From: Taudactylus pleione
Lineage: Eukaryota > Chordata > Amphibia > Anura > Myobatrachidae
Length of the DNA: 64,000 nt
Direction: 5' to 3'
Assembly (NCBI GenBank): GCA_031769625.1
Contig: JAUIMM010000739.1
Location: forward strand, 186,001-250,000
The translations under genes and the position numbers were made by a program. The notes beneath the pieces are model-generated. The model was not told the DNA's origin and ran no database searches. It worked only from the letters and a program-made list of their open reading frames with translations. Of the stretch, positions 47,501-62,508 are shown piece after piece (position 1 is the stretch's first letter; every line of letters starts with the position of its first letter).

Positions 47501-50500
47501 ATTATACAGCCGCCTCTTACATGGGAGTTACACCGTTATTATTCCCATATTATACATCATACAGCCGCCTCTTACATGGGGGTTACACCGTTATTATTTT
47601 TCCCATATTATACATTATACAGCCGCCTCTTACATGGGAGTTACACCGTTATTATTGTTCCCATGTTATACATTATACAGCCGCCTATTACATGGGAGTT
47701 ACACGGTTATTATTCTCATATTATACATTATACAGCCGCCTCTTATATAGGAGTTACATCGTTATTATTCCTATATTATACATTATACAGCCGCCTCTTA
47801 CACGGGAGTTACCCGGTTATTATGCCTATATTATACATTATACAGCCGCCTCTTAGACATGGGAGTTACACCGTTATTATTCCCATATTATACATTATAC
47901 AGCCGCCTATTACATGGGAGTTACACAGTTATTATTCCCATATTATACATTATACAGCCGCCTCTTACATGGGAGTTACACCGTTATTATTCTCATATTA
48001 TACATTATACAGCCGCCTCTTACATGGGAGTTACACGGTTATTATTCCCATATTATACATTATACAGCCGCCTCTTACATGGGAGTTACACGGTTATTAT
48101 TCCCATATTATACAGCCGCCTCTTACATGGGAGTTACATGGTTATTATTCCCATATTATACATTATACAGCCGCCTCTTACATGGGAGTTACACCGTTAT
48201 TATTGTTCCCATGTTATACATTATACAGCCACCTATTACATGGGAGTTACACGGTTATTATTCTCATATTGTACATTATACAGCCGCCTCTTACATGGGA
48301 GTTACACCGTTATTATTCCCATATTATACATTATACAGCCGCCTCTTACATGGGAGTTACATCGTTATTATTCACATATTATACATTATACAGCCGCCTC
48401 TTACATGGGAGTTACACGGTTATTATTCCCATATTATACATTATACAGCCCCCTCTTACATGGGAGTTACACCGTTATTATTCCCATATTATACATTATA
48501 CAGCCGCCTCTTACATGGGAGTTACATCGTTATTATTCCCATATTATACATTATACAGCCGCCTCTTACATGGGAGTTACATCGTTATTATTCCCATATT
48601 ATACATTATACAGCCGCCTCTTACATGGGAGTTACACAGATATTATTATTCCCATGTTATACATTATACAGCCGCCACTTACATGGGAGTTACACGGTTA
48701 TTATTCTCATATTATACATTATACAGCCGCCTCTTACATGGGAGTTACACCGTTATTATTCCCATATTATACATTATACAGCCGCCTCTTACATGGGAGT
48801 TACACCGTTATTATTCCCATATTATACATTATACAGCCGCCTCTTACATGGGAGTTACACCGTTATTATTCCCATATTATACATTATACAGCCGCCTCTT
48901 ACATGGGAGTTACACGGTTATTATTCCCATATTATACATTATACAGCCCCCTCTTACATGGGAGTTACACCGTTATTATTCCCATATTATACATTATACA
49001 GCCGCCTCTTACATGGGAGTTACACGGTTATTATTATTCCCATATTATACATTATACAGCCGCCTCTTACATGGGAGTTACACGGTTATTATTCTCATAT
49101 TATTCATTGTACAGCCGCCTCTTACATGGGAGTTACACCGTTATTATTATTCCCATGTTGTACATTATACAGCCGCCTATTACATAGGAGTTACACGGTT
49201 ATTATTCCCATATTATACATTATACAGCCGCCTCTTACATGGGAGTTACACCGTTATTATTATTCCCATGTTATACATTATACAGCCGCCTATTACATAG
49301 GAGTTACACGGTTATTATTCCCATATTATACATTATACAGCCGCCTCTTACATGGGAGTTACACCGTTATTATTCCCATATTATACATTATACAGCCGCC
49401 TCTTACATGGCAGTTACACCGTTATTATTATTCCCATATTATACATTATACAGCCGCCTCTTACATGGGAGTTACACCGTTATTATTGTTCCCATGTTAT
49501 ACATTATACAGCCACCTCTTATATGGGAGTTACACCGGTATTATTCCCATATTATACATTATACAGCCGCCTCTTACATGGGAGTTACACCGTTATTATT
49601 ATTCCCATGTTGTACATTATACAGCCGCCTCTTACATGGGAGTTACACCGTTATTATTATTCCCATGTTATACATTATACAGCCGCCTATTACATGGGAG
49701 TTACACGGTTATTATTCTCATATTATACATTATACAGCCGCCTCTTATATGGGAGTTACACCGTTATTATTCCCATATTATACATTATACAGCCGCCTCT
49801 TACATGGGAGTTACACGGTTATTATGCCTATATTATACATTATACAGCCGCCTCTTAGACATGGAAGTTACACCGTTATTATTCCCATATTATACATTAT
49901 ACAGCCGCCTATTACATGGGAGTTACACGGTTATTATTCCCATATTATACATTATACAGCCGCCTCTTAAATGGGAGTTACACCGTTATTATTCTCATAT
50001 TATACATTATACAGCCGCCTCTTACATGGGAGTTACACGGTTATTATTCCCATATTATACATTATACAGCCGCCTCTTACATGGGAGTTACACGGTTATT
50101 ATTCCCATATTATACAGCCGCCTCTTACATGGGAGTTACACGGTTATTATTCCCATATTATACATTATACAGCCGCCTCTTACATGGGAGTTACACGGTT
50201 ATTATTCCCATATTATACATTATACAGCCGCCTCTTATATGGGAGTTACACGGTTATTATTCTCATATTATACATTATACAGCCGCCTCTTACATGGGAG
50301 TTACACCGTTATTATTCTCATATTATACATTATACAGCCGATTCTTATATGGGAGTTACACCGTTATTATTCCCATATTATACATTATACAGCCGCCTCT
50401 TACATGGGAGTTACACCGTTATTATTCCCATATTATACATTATACAGCCGCCTCTTATATGGGAGTTACACCGTTATTATTCCCATATTATACAGCCCCC

Positions 50501-53500
50501 TCTTACATGGGAGTTACACCGTTATTATTCCCATATTATACATTATACAGCCGCCTCTTATATGGGAGTTACACCGTTATTATTCCCATATTATACATTA
50601 TACAGCCGCCTCTTACATCGGAGTTACACCGTTATTATTCCAATATTATACATTATACAGCCGCCTCTTACATGGGAGTTACACGGTTATTATTCCCATA
50701 TTCTACATTATACAGCCGCCTCTTACATGGGAGTTACACGGTTATTATTCCCATATTATACATTATACAGCCGCCTCTTACTTGGGAGTTACACCGTTAT
50801 TATTCCCATATTATACATTATACAGCCTCCTCTTACATGGGAGTTACACCATTATTATTCCCATATTATACATTATACAGCCGCCTCTTACATGGGAGTT
50901 ACACGGTTATTATTCCCATATTATACATTATACAGCCCCCTCTTACATGGGAGTTACACCGTTATTATTCCCATATTATACATTATACAGCCGCCTCTTA
51001 CATGGGAGTTACACCGTTATTATTATTCCCATATTATACATTATACAGCTGCCTCTTACATGGGAGTTACACGGTTATTATTCTCATATTATTCATTATA
51101 CAGCCGCCTCTTACATGGGAGTTACACCGTTATTATTATTCCCATGTTATACATTATACAGCCGCCTCTTACATGGGAGTTACACCGTTATTATTATTCC
51201 CATGTTATACATTATACAGCCGCCTATTACATGGGAGTTACACGGTTATTATTCCCATATTATACATTATACAGCCGCCTCTTACATGGGAGTTACACCG
51301 TTATTATTTTTCCCATATTATACATTATACAGCCGCCTCTTACATGGGAGTTACACCATTATTATTGTTCCCATGTTATACATTATACAGCCGCCTATTA
51401 CATGGGAGTTACACCGTTATTATTCTCATATTATACATTATACAGCCGCCTCTTATATAGGAGTTACATCGTTATTATTCCTATATTATACATTATACAG
51501 CCGCCTCTTACACGGGAGTTACCCGGTTATTATGCCTATATTATACATTATACAGCCGCCTCTTAGACATGGGAGTTACACCGTTATTATTCCCATATTA
51601 TACATTATACAGCCGCCTATTACATGGGAGTTACACAGTTATTATTCCCATATTATACATTATACAGCCGCCTCTTACATGGGAGTTACACCGTTATTAT
51701 TCTCATATTATACATTATACAGCCGCCTCTTACATGGGAGTTACACGGTTATTATTCCCATATTATACATTATACAGCCGCCTCTTACATGGGAGTTACA
51801 CGGTTATTATTCCCATATTATACAGCCGCCTCTTACATGGGAGTTACATGGTTATTATTCCCATATTATACATTATACAGCCGCCTCTTACATGGGAGTT
51901 ACACCGTTATTATTCCCATATTATACATTATACAGCCGCCTCTTATATGGGAGTTACACCGTTATTATTCTCATATTATACATTATACAGCCGCCTCTTA
52001 CATGGGAGTTACACCGTTATTATTCTCATATTATACATTATACAGCCGATTCTTATATGGGAGTTACACCGTTATTATTCCCATATTATACATTATACAG
52101 CCGCCTCTTACATGGGAGTTACACCGTTATTATTCCCATATTATACATTATACAGCCGCCTCTTATATGGGAGTTACACCGTTATTATTCCCATATTATA
52201 CAGCCCCCTCTTACATGGGAGTTACACCGTTATTATTCCCATATTATACATTATACAGCCGCCTCTTATATGGGAGTTACACCGTTATTATTCCCATATT
52301 ATACAGCCCCCTCTTACATGGGAGTTACACCGTTATTATTCCCATATTATACATTATACAGCCGCCTCTTACATGGGAGTTACACCGTTATTATTCCCAT
52401 ATTATACATTATAAAGCCGCCTCTTATATGGGAGTTACACGGTTATTATTCTCATATTATACATTATACAGCCGCCTCTTACATGGGAGTTACACCGTTA
52501 TTATTCCCATATTATACATTATACAGCCGCCTCTTATATGGGAGTTACACCGGTATTATTCCCATATTATACATTATACAGCCGCCTCTTACATCGGAGT
52601 TACACCGTTATTATTCCAATATTATACATTATACAGCCGCCTCTTACATGGGAGTTACACGGTTATTATTCCCTTATTCTACATTATACAGCCGCCTCTT
52701 ACATGGGAGTTACACGGTTATTATTCCCATATTATACATTATACAGCCGCCTCTTACATGGGAGTTACACCGTTATTATTATTCCCATATTATACATTAT
52801 ACAGCCGCCTCTTACATGGGAGTTACACCGTTATTATTATTCCCATGTTATACATTATACAGCCGCCTATTACATGGGAGTTACACGGTTATTATTCTCA
52901 TATTATACATTATACAGCCGCCTCTTACATGGGAGTTACACTATTATTATTCCCATATTATACATTATACAGCCGCCTATTACATGGGAGTTACACGGTT
53001 ATTATTCCCATATTATACATTACACAGCCGCCTCTTACATGGGAGTTACACCGTTATTATTCTCATATTATACATTATACAGCCGCCTCTTACATGGGAG
53101 TTACACGGTTATTATTCCCATATTATACATTATACAGCCGCCTCTTACTTGGGAGTTACACGGTTATTATTCCCATATTATACAGCCGCCTCTTACATGG
53201 GAGTTACACGGTTATTATTCCCATATTATACATTATACAGCCGCCTCTTACATGGGAGTTACACCGTTATTATTCCCATATTATACATTATACAGCCGCC
53301 TCTTACATGGGAGTTACACCGTTATTATTCCCATATTATACATTATACAGCCGCCTCTTACATGGGAGTTACACCGTTATTATTATTCCCATATTATACA
53401 TTATACAGCCGCCTCTTACATGGGAGTTACACCGTTATTATTATTCCCATGTTATACATTATACAGCCGCCTCTTACATGGGAGTTACACCGTTATTATT

Positions 53501-56500
53501 ATTCCCATGTTATACATTATACAGCCGCCTCTTACATGAGAGTTACACGGTTATTATTCTCATATTATACATTATACAGCCGCCTCTTACATGGGAGTTA
53601 CACCGTTATTATTCCCATATTATACATTATACAGCCGCCTCTTATATGGGAGTTAAACCGTTATTATTCCCATATTATACATTATACAGCCGCCTCTTAC
53701 ATGGGAGTTACACCGTTATTATTCCCATATTATACATTATACAGCCGCCTCTTACATGGGAGTTACACGGTTATTATTCCCATATTATACATTATACAGC
53801 AGCCTCTTACATGGGGGTTACACCGTTATTATTATTCCCATGTTATACATTATACAGCCGCCTATTACATGGGAGTTACACCGTTATTATTCCCATATTA
53901 TACATTATACAGCCGCCTCTTATATGGGAGTTAAACCGTTATTATTCCCATATTATACATTATACAGCCGCCTCTTACATGGGAGTTACACGGTTATTAT
54001 TCCCATATTATACATTATACAGCAGCCTCTTACATGGGGGTTACACCGTTATTATTATTCCCATGTTATACATTATACAGCCGCCTATTACATGGGAGTT
54101 ACACCGTTATTATTATTCCCATGTTATACATTATACAGCCGCCTATTACATGGGAGTTACACGGTTATTATTCCCATATTATACATTATACAGCCGCCTC
54201 TTACATGGGAGTTACACCGTTATTATTCCCATGTTATACATTATACAGCCGCCTATTACATGGGAGTAACACGGTTATTATTCCCATATTATACATTATA
54301 CAGCCGCCTATTACATGGGAGTTACATGGTTATTATTCTCATATTATACATTATACAGCCGCCTCTTACACGGGAGTTACACCGTTATTATTCCCATATT
54401 ATACATTATACAGCCGCCTCTTACATGGGAGTTACACCGTTATTATTATTCCCATGTTATACATTATACAGCCGCCTCTTACATGGGAGTTACACCGTTA
54501 TTATTATTCCCATGTTATACATTATACAGCCGCCTCTTACATGGGAGTTACACCGTTATTATTCCCATATTAAACATTATACAGCCGCCTCTTACATGGG
54601 AGTTACACCGTTATTATTCCCACATTATACATTATACAGCCGCCTCTTACATGGGAGTTACACGGTTATTATTCCCATATTATACATTATACAGCCGCCT
54701 CTTACATGGGGGTTACACCGTTATTATTATTCCCATGTTATACATTATACAGCCGCCTATTACATGGGAGTTACACCGTTATTATTATTCCCATGTTATA
54801 CATTATACAGCCGCCTCTTACATGGGAGTTACACGGTTATTATTCCCATATTATACATTATACAGCCGCCTCTTACATGGGAGTTACACCGTTATTATTA
54901 TTCCCATATTATACATTATACAGCCGCCTCTTATATGGGAGTTACACCGTTATTATTCCCATATTATACATTATACAGCCGCCTCTTACATGGGAGTTAC
55001 ACGATTATTATTCCCATATTATACATTATACAGCCGCCTATTACATGGGAGTTACATGGTTATTATTCTCATATTATACATTATACAGCCGCCTCTTACA
55101 TGGGAGTTACACCGTTATTATTCCCGTATTATACATTATACAGCCGCCTCTTACATGGGAGTTACACGGTTATTATTCCCATATTATACATTATACAGCC
55201 CCCTCTTACACGGGAGTTACACCGTTATTATTCCCATATTATACATTATACAGCCGCCTCTTACATGGGAGTTACACGGTTATTATTCCCATATTATACA
55301 TTATACAGCCGCCTATTACATGGGAGTTACATGGTTATTATTCTCATATTATACATTATACAGCCGCCTCTTACACGGGAGTTACACCGTTATTATTCCC
55401 ATATTATACATTATACAGCCGCCTCTTACATGGGAGTTACACGGTTATTATTCCCATATTATACATTATACAGCCGCCTCTTACATGGGAGTTACACGGT
55501 TATTATTCCCATATTATACATTATACAGGCGCCTCTTACATGGGAGTTACACGGTTATTATTCCCATATTATACATTATACAGCCCCCTCTTACATGGGA
55601 GTTACACCTTTATTATTCCCACATTATACATTATACAGCCGCCTCTTACATGGGAGTTACACCGTTATTATTCCCATATTATACATTATACAGCCGCCTC
55701 TTACATGGGAGTTACACGGTTATTATTCCCATATTATACAGCCGCCTCTTACATGGGAGTTACACGGTTATTATCCCCATATTATACAGCCGCCTCTTAC
55801 ATGGGAGTTACACGGTTATTATTCCCATATTATACATTATACAGCCGCCTATTACATGGGAGTTACACCGTTATTATTATTTCCATGTTATACATTATAC
55901 AGCCGCCTCTTACATGGGATTTACACCGTTATTATTATTCCCATGTTATACATTATACAGCCGCCTCTTACATGGGAGTTACACCGTTATTATTCTCATA
56001 TTATACATTATACAGCCGCTTCTTACATGGGAGTTACACCGTTATTGTTATTCCCATGTTATGCATTATACAGCCGCCTCTTACATGGGAGTTACACGGT
56101 TATTATTCCCATATTATACATTATACAGCCGCCTATTACATGGGAGTTACACGGTTATTATTCTCATATTATACATTATACAGCCGCCTCTTACATGGGA
56201 GTTACACCGTTATTATTCCCATATTATACATTATACAGCCGCCTCTTACATGGGAGTTACACGGTTATTATTCCCATATTATACATTATACAGCCGCCTC
56301 TTACATGGGAGTTACACCGTTATTATTCCCACATTATACATTATACTGCCGCCTCTTACATGGGAGTTACACCGTTATTATTCCCATATTATACATTATA
56401 CTGCCGCCTCTTACATGGGAGTTACACCGTTATTATTCCCATATTATACATTATACAGCCGCCTCTTATATGGGAGTTACACGGTTATTATTCTCATATT

Positions 56501-59455
56501 ATACATTATACAGCCGCCTCTTACATGGGAGTTACACCGTTGTTATTCCCATATTATACATTATACAGCCGCCTCTTACATGGGAGTTACACGGTTATTA
56601 TTCCCATATTATACATTATACTGCCGCCTCTTACATGGGAGTTACACCGTTATTATTCCCATATTATACATTATACAGCCGCCTCTTACATGGGAGTTAC
56701 ACGGTTATTATTCCCATATTATACATTATACTGCCGCCTCTTACATGGGAGTTACACCGTTATTATTATTCCCATGTTATACATTATACAGCCGCCTTTT
56801 ACATGGGAGTTACACCGTTATTATTATTCCCATGTTATACATTATACTGCCGCCTCTTACATGGGAGTTACACGGTTATTATTCTCATATTATACATTAT
56901 GCAGCCGCCTCTTACATGGGAGTTACACCGTTATTACTCCCATATTATATATTATACAGCCGCCTCTTATATGGGAGTTACACAGATATTATTCCCATAT
57001 TATACATTATACAGCCGCCTCTTACATGGGAGTTACACCGTTATTATTCCCATATTATACATTATACAGCCGCCTCTTACATGGGAGTTACACCGTTATT
57101 ATTATTCCCATGTTATACTTTATACAGCCGCCTCTTACATGGGAGTTACACCGCTATTATTCCCATATTATACATTATACAGCCGCCTCTTACATGGGAG
57201 TTACACCGTTATTATTCCCGTATTATACATTATACAGCCGCCTCTTACATGGGAGTTACACGGTTATTATTCCCATATTATACATTATACAGCCGCCTCT
57301 TACATGGGAGTTACACGGTTATTATTCCCATATTATACATTATACAGCCGCCTCTTACATGGGAGTTACACCGTTATTATTATTCCCATGTTATACATTA
57401 TACAGCCGCCTATTACATGGGAGTTACACCGTTATTATTATTCCCATGTTATACATTATACAGCCGCCTATTACATGGGAGTTACACGGTTATTATTCCC
57501 ATATTATACATTATACAGCCGCCTCTTACATGGGAGTTACACCGTTATTATTATTCCCATGTTATACATTATACAGCCGCCTCTTACATGGGAGTTACAC
57601 CGTTATTATTATTCCCATGTTATACATTATACAGCCGCCTATTACATGGGAGTTACACGGTTATTATTCCCATATTATACATTATACAGCCGCCTCTTAC
57701 ATGGGAGTTACACCGTTATTATTCCCATGTTATACATTATACAGCCGCCTATTACATGGGAGTTACACGGTTATTATTCCCATATTATACATTATACAGC
57801 CGCCTATTACATGGGAGTTACACGGTTATTATTCTCATATTATACATTATACAGCCGCCTCTTACATGGGAGTTACACCGTTATTATTCCCATATTATAC
57901 ATTATACAGCCGCCTCTTACATGGGAGTTACACGGTTATTATTCCCATATTATACATTATACAGCCGCTCTTACATGGGAGTTACACCGTTATTATTATT
58001 CCCATGTTATACATTATACAGCCGCCTCTTACATGGGAGTTACACGGGTATTATGCCTATATTGTACATTATACAGCCGCCTCTTACATGGGAGTTACAC
58101 GGTTATTATTCCCATATTATACATTATACAGCCGCCTATTACATGGGAGTTACACCGTTATTATTCTCATATTATACATTATACAGCTGCCTATTACATG
58201 GGAGTTACACCGTTATTATTCCCGTATTATACATTATACAGCCGCCTATTACATGGGAGTTACACGGTTATTATTCCCGTATTATACATTATACAGCCGC
58301 TTCTTACATGGGAGTTACACCGTTATTATTCCCGTATTATACATTATACAGCCGCCTCTTACATGGGAGTTACACCGTTATTATTATTCCCATGTTATAC
58401 TTTATACAGCCGCCTCTTACATGGGAGTTACACGGTTATTATTCCCATATTATACAGCCGCCTATTACATGGGAGCTACACGGTTATTATTCCCATATTA
58501 TACATTATACAGCCGCCTCTTACATGGGAGTTACACGGTTATTATTCCCATATTATACATTATACAGCCGCCTCTTACATGGGAGTTACACGGTTATTAT
58601 TCCCATATTATACATTATACAGCCGCCTCTTACATGGGAGTTACACCGTTATTATTCCCATATTATACATTATACAGCCGCCTCTTACATGGGAGTTACA
58701 CGGTTATTATTCCCATATTATACATTATACAGCCCCCTCTTACATGGGAGTTACACCGTTATTATTCCCATATTATACATTATACAGCCGCCTCTTACAT
58801 GGGAGTTACACTGTTATTATTCCCATATTATACATTATACAGCCGCCTCTTACATGGGAGTTACACCGTTATTATTATTCCCATGTTATACATTATACAG
58901 CCGCCTCTTACATGGGAGTTACACGGTTTTTATTCTCATATTATACATTATACAGCCGCCTTTTATATGGGAGTTACACCGTTATTATTCCCATGTTATA
59001 CATTATACAGCCGCCTCTTACATGGGAGTTACACCGTTATTATTCCCATATTATAAATTATACAGCCGCCTCTTACATGGGAGTTACACCGTTATTATTC
59101 CCATATTATACATTATACAGCCGCCTCTTACATGGCAGTTACACCGTTATTATTCCCATATTATACATTATACAGCCGCCTCTTACATGGGAGTTACACC
59201 GTTATTATTCCCATATTATACATTATACAGCCGCCTCTTATATGGGAGTTACACGGTTATTATTCCCATATTATACATTATACAGCCGCCTATTACATCT
59301 GAGTTACACTGTTATTATTCTCATATTATACATTATACAGCCGCCTCTTACATCGGAGTTACACGGTTATTATTATTCCCATATTATACATTATATAGCC
59401 GCCTCTTACATGGGAGTTACACGGTTATTATTATTCCCATATTATACATTATACA
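38561..59455. repeat. 55-bp satellite, about 380 copies over 20.9 kb
   Basis: The unit is CCGCCTCTTACATGGGAGTT, then ACACCGTTATTATTCCCATA and TTATACATTATACAG, 55 bp. Common variants are ACACGG for ACACCG, an extra ATT (58 bp), TTCTCATATT, CCACTTACATG, CTATTACATG, and a unit lacking ATTATAC. Because 55 is not a multiple of three and the unit lacks stops on this strand, all three forward frames stay open for thousands of bases (the longest about 2,000 codons). No start context, codon bias or domain supports a protein. Rare variants recur at 3.6-4.2 kb offsets, showing higher-order structure. The array lies in clstn1 intron G-H. Confidence 0.97.
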
Positions 59456-60108
59456 CAGTTTGAGTTGTTTAGTTCAGCTTTAATGATCAGATATAATTTC
59501 TCATGTTCCCGTCTCCCTTTGGCCGCCTGGAAATGACCGTATCTTCTATAGCGCAACCATACAGAGACCACACACTACATGAAGGGCATTAGATATGAGA
59601 CCACCCCTGTACGTGGGGGCAAAGTCTTACAGACGTGTCCAGCTACAGGCAGCAGCTGATCATTATACACGTGTGTTAATGCGGTTGGGTATGAAATCCT
59701 GGCTGTCTGGATGGCGCTGGTCAGAATCCCGACAGCCAGAATCCCGACAGCCATGGGAACGCACGCAAGTATTTTCCTAACCCCTACCCTAACTTTCCAT
59801 CCCTGGTGCCTAACCTAGTGCCCAAGCCTTACCTTCCCCTCCCCGCATCCTAATCCTAACACCCCCTTCCCGGTGCCTAACCCCAACCTCTCCCTAACAC
59901 CCCGATACTTACCTCCGGGATGCTGGCGGTCTGGATATTGGTGCCGGGATCCCGACCTGTTGGGATTACGGCGCCGTGTTCATACCACCTTCATCCCAGA
60001 TGCCGACTATATCCCGTGTTAATGCTATGACCATGCCTGTGACATATGGCGCGGGGCTGTTAGAGATGTGTGACTCTGTATTTTATGGTATATGTTTCCT
60101 TATTACAG
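59456..60108. other. Intron end upstream of exon H
   Basis: About 650 bases between the satellite and exon H. They contain the MITE-like element at 59688-59996 and end in TTTCCTTATTACAG. Nothing else was recognised. Confidence 0.6.
59688..59996. mobile_element. MITE-like repeat with short GGTATGAA ends
   Basis: The left end GGTATGAAAT and the right end GTTCATACC are inverted. Inside both ends lie repeats of ATCCCGAC (two direct copies, AGAATCCCGACAGCC, on the left; GGGATCCCGACC on the right), around a C-rich centre with CCTAACC motifs. I recall this organisation from dispersed vertebrate repeats, but the family name and exact borders are uncertain. Confidence 0.5.
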
Positions 60109-60244
60109 GTGAATGTGATACACACCGCCAGCCCCGCAGAGGCCCCAAATCACATCGCCGCGCAACCACAGTTTGTCCATCCCGTGCACCATTCCTTTGT
60201 CGACCTGTCCGGACACAACCTGGCCAATCCTCACCCAACCTCAG
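60109..60244 (+). CDS. clstn1: Calsyntenin-1 exon H (secretase-processed juxtamembrane region)
   Basis: A 136-base exon. The acceptor is TTATTACAG and the donor TCAG|GTGCGT. It enters in phase 0 and leaves in phase 1. It encodes VNVIHTASPAEAPNHI, then AAQPQFVHPVHHSFVDLSGH and NLANPHPTS. In mammals calsyntenin-1 is shed here by alpha-secretases and then cut by gamma-secretase to give the p3-Alc-alpha peptide, which starts at or near AAQPQFVH. That sequence is conserved here. The residue just before it is Ile (codon 60154-60156) where I recall Met in human. Confidence 0.95.
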
Positions 60245-60315
60245 GTGCGTTACAGATATATAACCATTCCATGTTATGTTGTGTGCTCAGCACATAACAT
60301 GGATGGGTTATACAG
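60245..60315. other. Start of 2.9-kb intron
   Basis: A short unique stretch between the exon H donor and the 18/20-bp array. Confidence 0.7.
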
Positions 60316-62508
60316 TCTATCTGATAGTGTTATATATCTGATAGTGTTATATATCTGATAGTGTTATATATCTGATAGTGTTATATATCTGATAGTGTTA
60401 TATATCTGATAGTGTTATATATCTGATAGTGTTATATATCTGATAGTGTTATATATCTGATAGTGTTATATATCTGATAGTGTTATATATCTGATAGTGT
60501 TATATATCTGATAGTGTTATATATTTGATAGTGTTATATATTTGATAGTGCTATATATCTGATAGTGTTATATATCTGATAGCTTCCTTATATATCTGAT
60601 AGTGTTATATATCTGATAGCGTCCTTATATATCTGATAGCGTCCTTATATATCTGATAGCGTCCTTATATATCTGATAGTGTTATATATCTGATAGCGTC
60701 CTTATATTTCTGATAGTGTTATATATTTGATAGTGTTATATATTTGATAGCGTCCTTATATATCTGATAGTGTTATATATCTGATAGCGTCCTTATATAT
60801 CTGATAGTGTTATATATCTGATAGTGTTATATATCTGATAGCTTCCTTATATATCTGATAGTGTTATATATCTGATAGTGTTATATATCTGATAGCGTCC
60901 TTATATATCTGATAGTGTTATATATCTGATAGTGTTATATATTTAATAGCGTCCTTATATATCTGATAGCGTCCTTATATATCTGATAGCGTCCTTATAT
61001 ATCTGATAGTGTTATATATCTAATAGTGTTATATATCTGTTAGCGTCCTTATATATCTGATAGCGTCCTTATATATCTGATAGTGTTATATATCTGATAG
61101 CGTCCTTATATATCTGATAGTGTTATATATCTGATAGTGTTATATATCTGATAGTGTTATATATCTGATAGTGTTATATATCTGATAGCGTCCTTATATA
61201 TCTGATAGTGTTATATATCTGATAGCGTCCTTATATATCTGATAGTGTTATATATATGATAGCGTCCTTATATATATGATAGTGTTATATATCTGATAGC
61301 GTCCTTATATATCTGATAGCGTCATATATCTGATAGTGTTATATATCTGATAGCGTCCTTATATATCTGATAGTGTTATATATCTGATAGTGTTATATAT
61401 CTGATAGCGTCCTTATATATCTGATAGTGTTATATATCTGATAGCGTCCTTATATATCTGATAGTGTTATATATATGATAGCGTCCTTATATATCTGATA
61501 GTGTTATATATATGATAGTGTTATATATCTGATAGTGTTATATATCTGATAGCGTCCTTATATATCTGATAGTGTTATATATCTGATAGTGTTATATATC
61601 TGATAGCGTCCTTATATATCTGATAGTGTTATATATCTGATAGCGTCCTTATATATCTGATAGTGTTATATATATGATAGCGTCCTTATATATCTGATAG
61701 TGTTATATATCTGATAGTGTTATATATCTGATAGTGTTATATATCTGATAGCGTCCTTATATATCTGATAGTGTTATATATCTGATAGCGTCCTTATATA
61801 TCTGATAGTGTTATATATATGATAGCGTCCTTATATATCTGATAGTGTTATATATATGATAGTGTTATATATCTGATAGCGTCCTTATATATCTGATAGC
61901 GTCATATATCTGATAGTGTTATATATCTGATAGCGTCCTTATATATCTGATAGTGTTATATATCTGATAGTGTTATATATCTGATAGCGTCCTTATATAT
62001 CTGATAGTGTTATATATCTGATAGCGTCCTTATATATCTGATAGTGTTATATATATGATAGCGTCCTTATATATCTGATAGTGTTATATATCTGATAGTG
62101 TTATATATCTGATAGCGTCCTTATATATCTGATAGTGTTATATATCTGATAGTGTTATATATCTGATAGCGTCCTTATATATCTGATAGTGTTATATATC
62201 TGATAGCGTCCTTATATATCTGATAGTGTTATATATATGATAGCGTCCTTATATATCTGATAGTGTTATATATATGATAGTGTTATATATCTGATAGTGT
62301 TATATATCTGATAGCGTCCTTATATATCTGATAGTGTTATATATCTGATAGCGTCCTTATATATCTGATAGTGTTATATATCTGATAGCGTCCTTATATA
62401 TCTGATAGTGTTATATATATGATAGCGTCCTTATATATCTGATAGTGTTATATATTTGATAGCGTCCTTATATGTCTGATAGCGTAATATGTTTGATTGC
62501 CTCCTTAA
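60316..62508. repeat. 18/20-bp AT-rich minisatellite, about 115 copies
   Basis: Two unit types are mixed: an 18-bp unit GTGTTATATATCTGATAG and a 20-bp unit CGTCCTTATATATCTGATAG. Rarer forms have TTTGATAG, ATGATAG or the short CGTCATATATC. The rare CGTCATATATC unit occurs near 61320 and again near 61900, marking a duplicated block of about 580 bases. Nearly every unit contains TGATAG, which fits the GATA-factor consensus WGATAR. Confidence 0.95.

Noticed and set aside
38351..59483. Very long forward open frames (up to about 2,000 codons)
   Set aside because: They lie in the 55-bp satellite, are open in all three frames, repeat one peptide in rotation, and have no domain, signal or codon bias.
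1..62508. CRISPR array
   Set aside because: The repeats are direct head-to-tail units without unique spacers, in vertebrate nuclear DNA.
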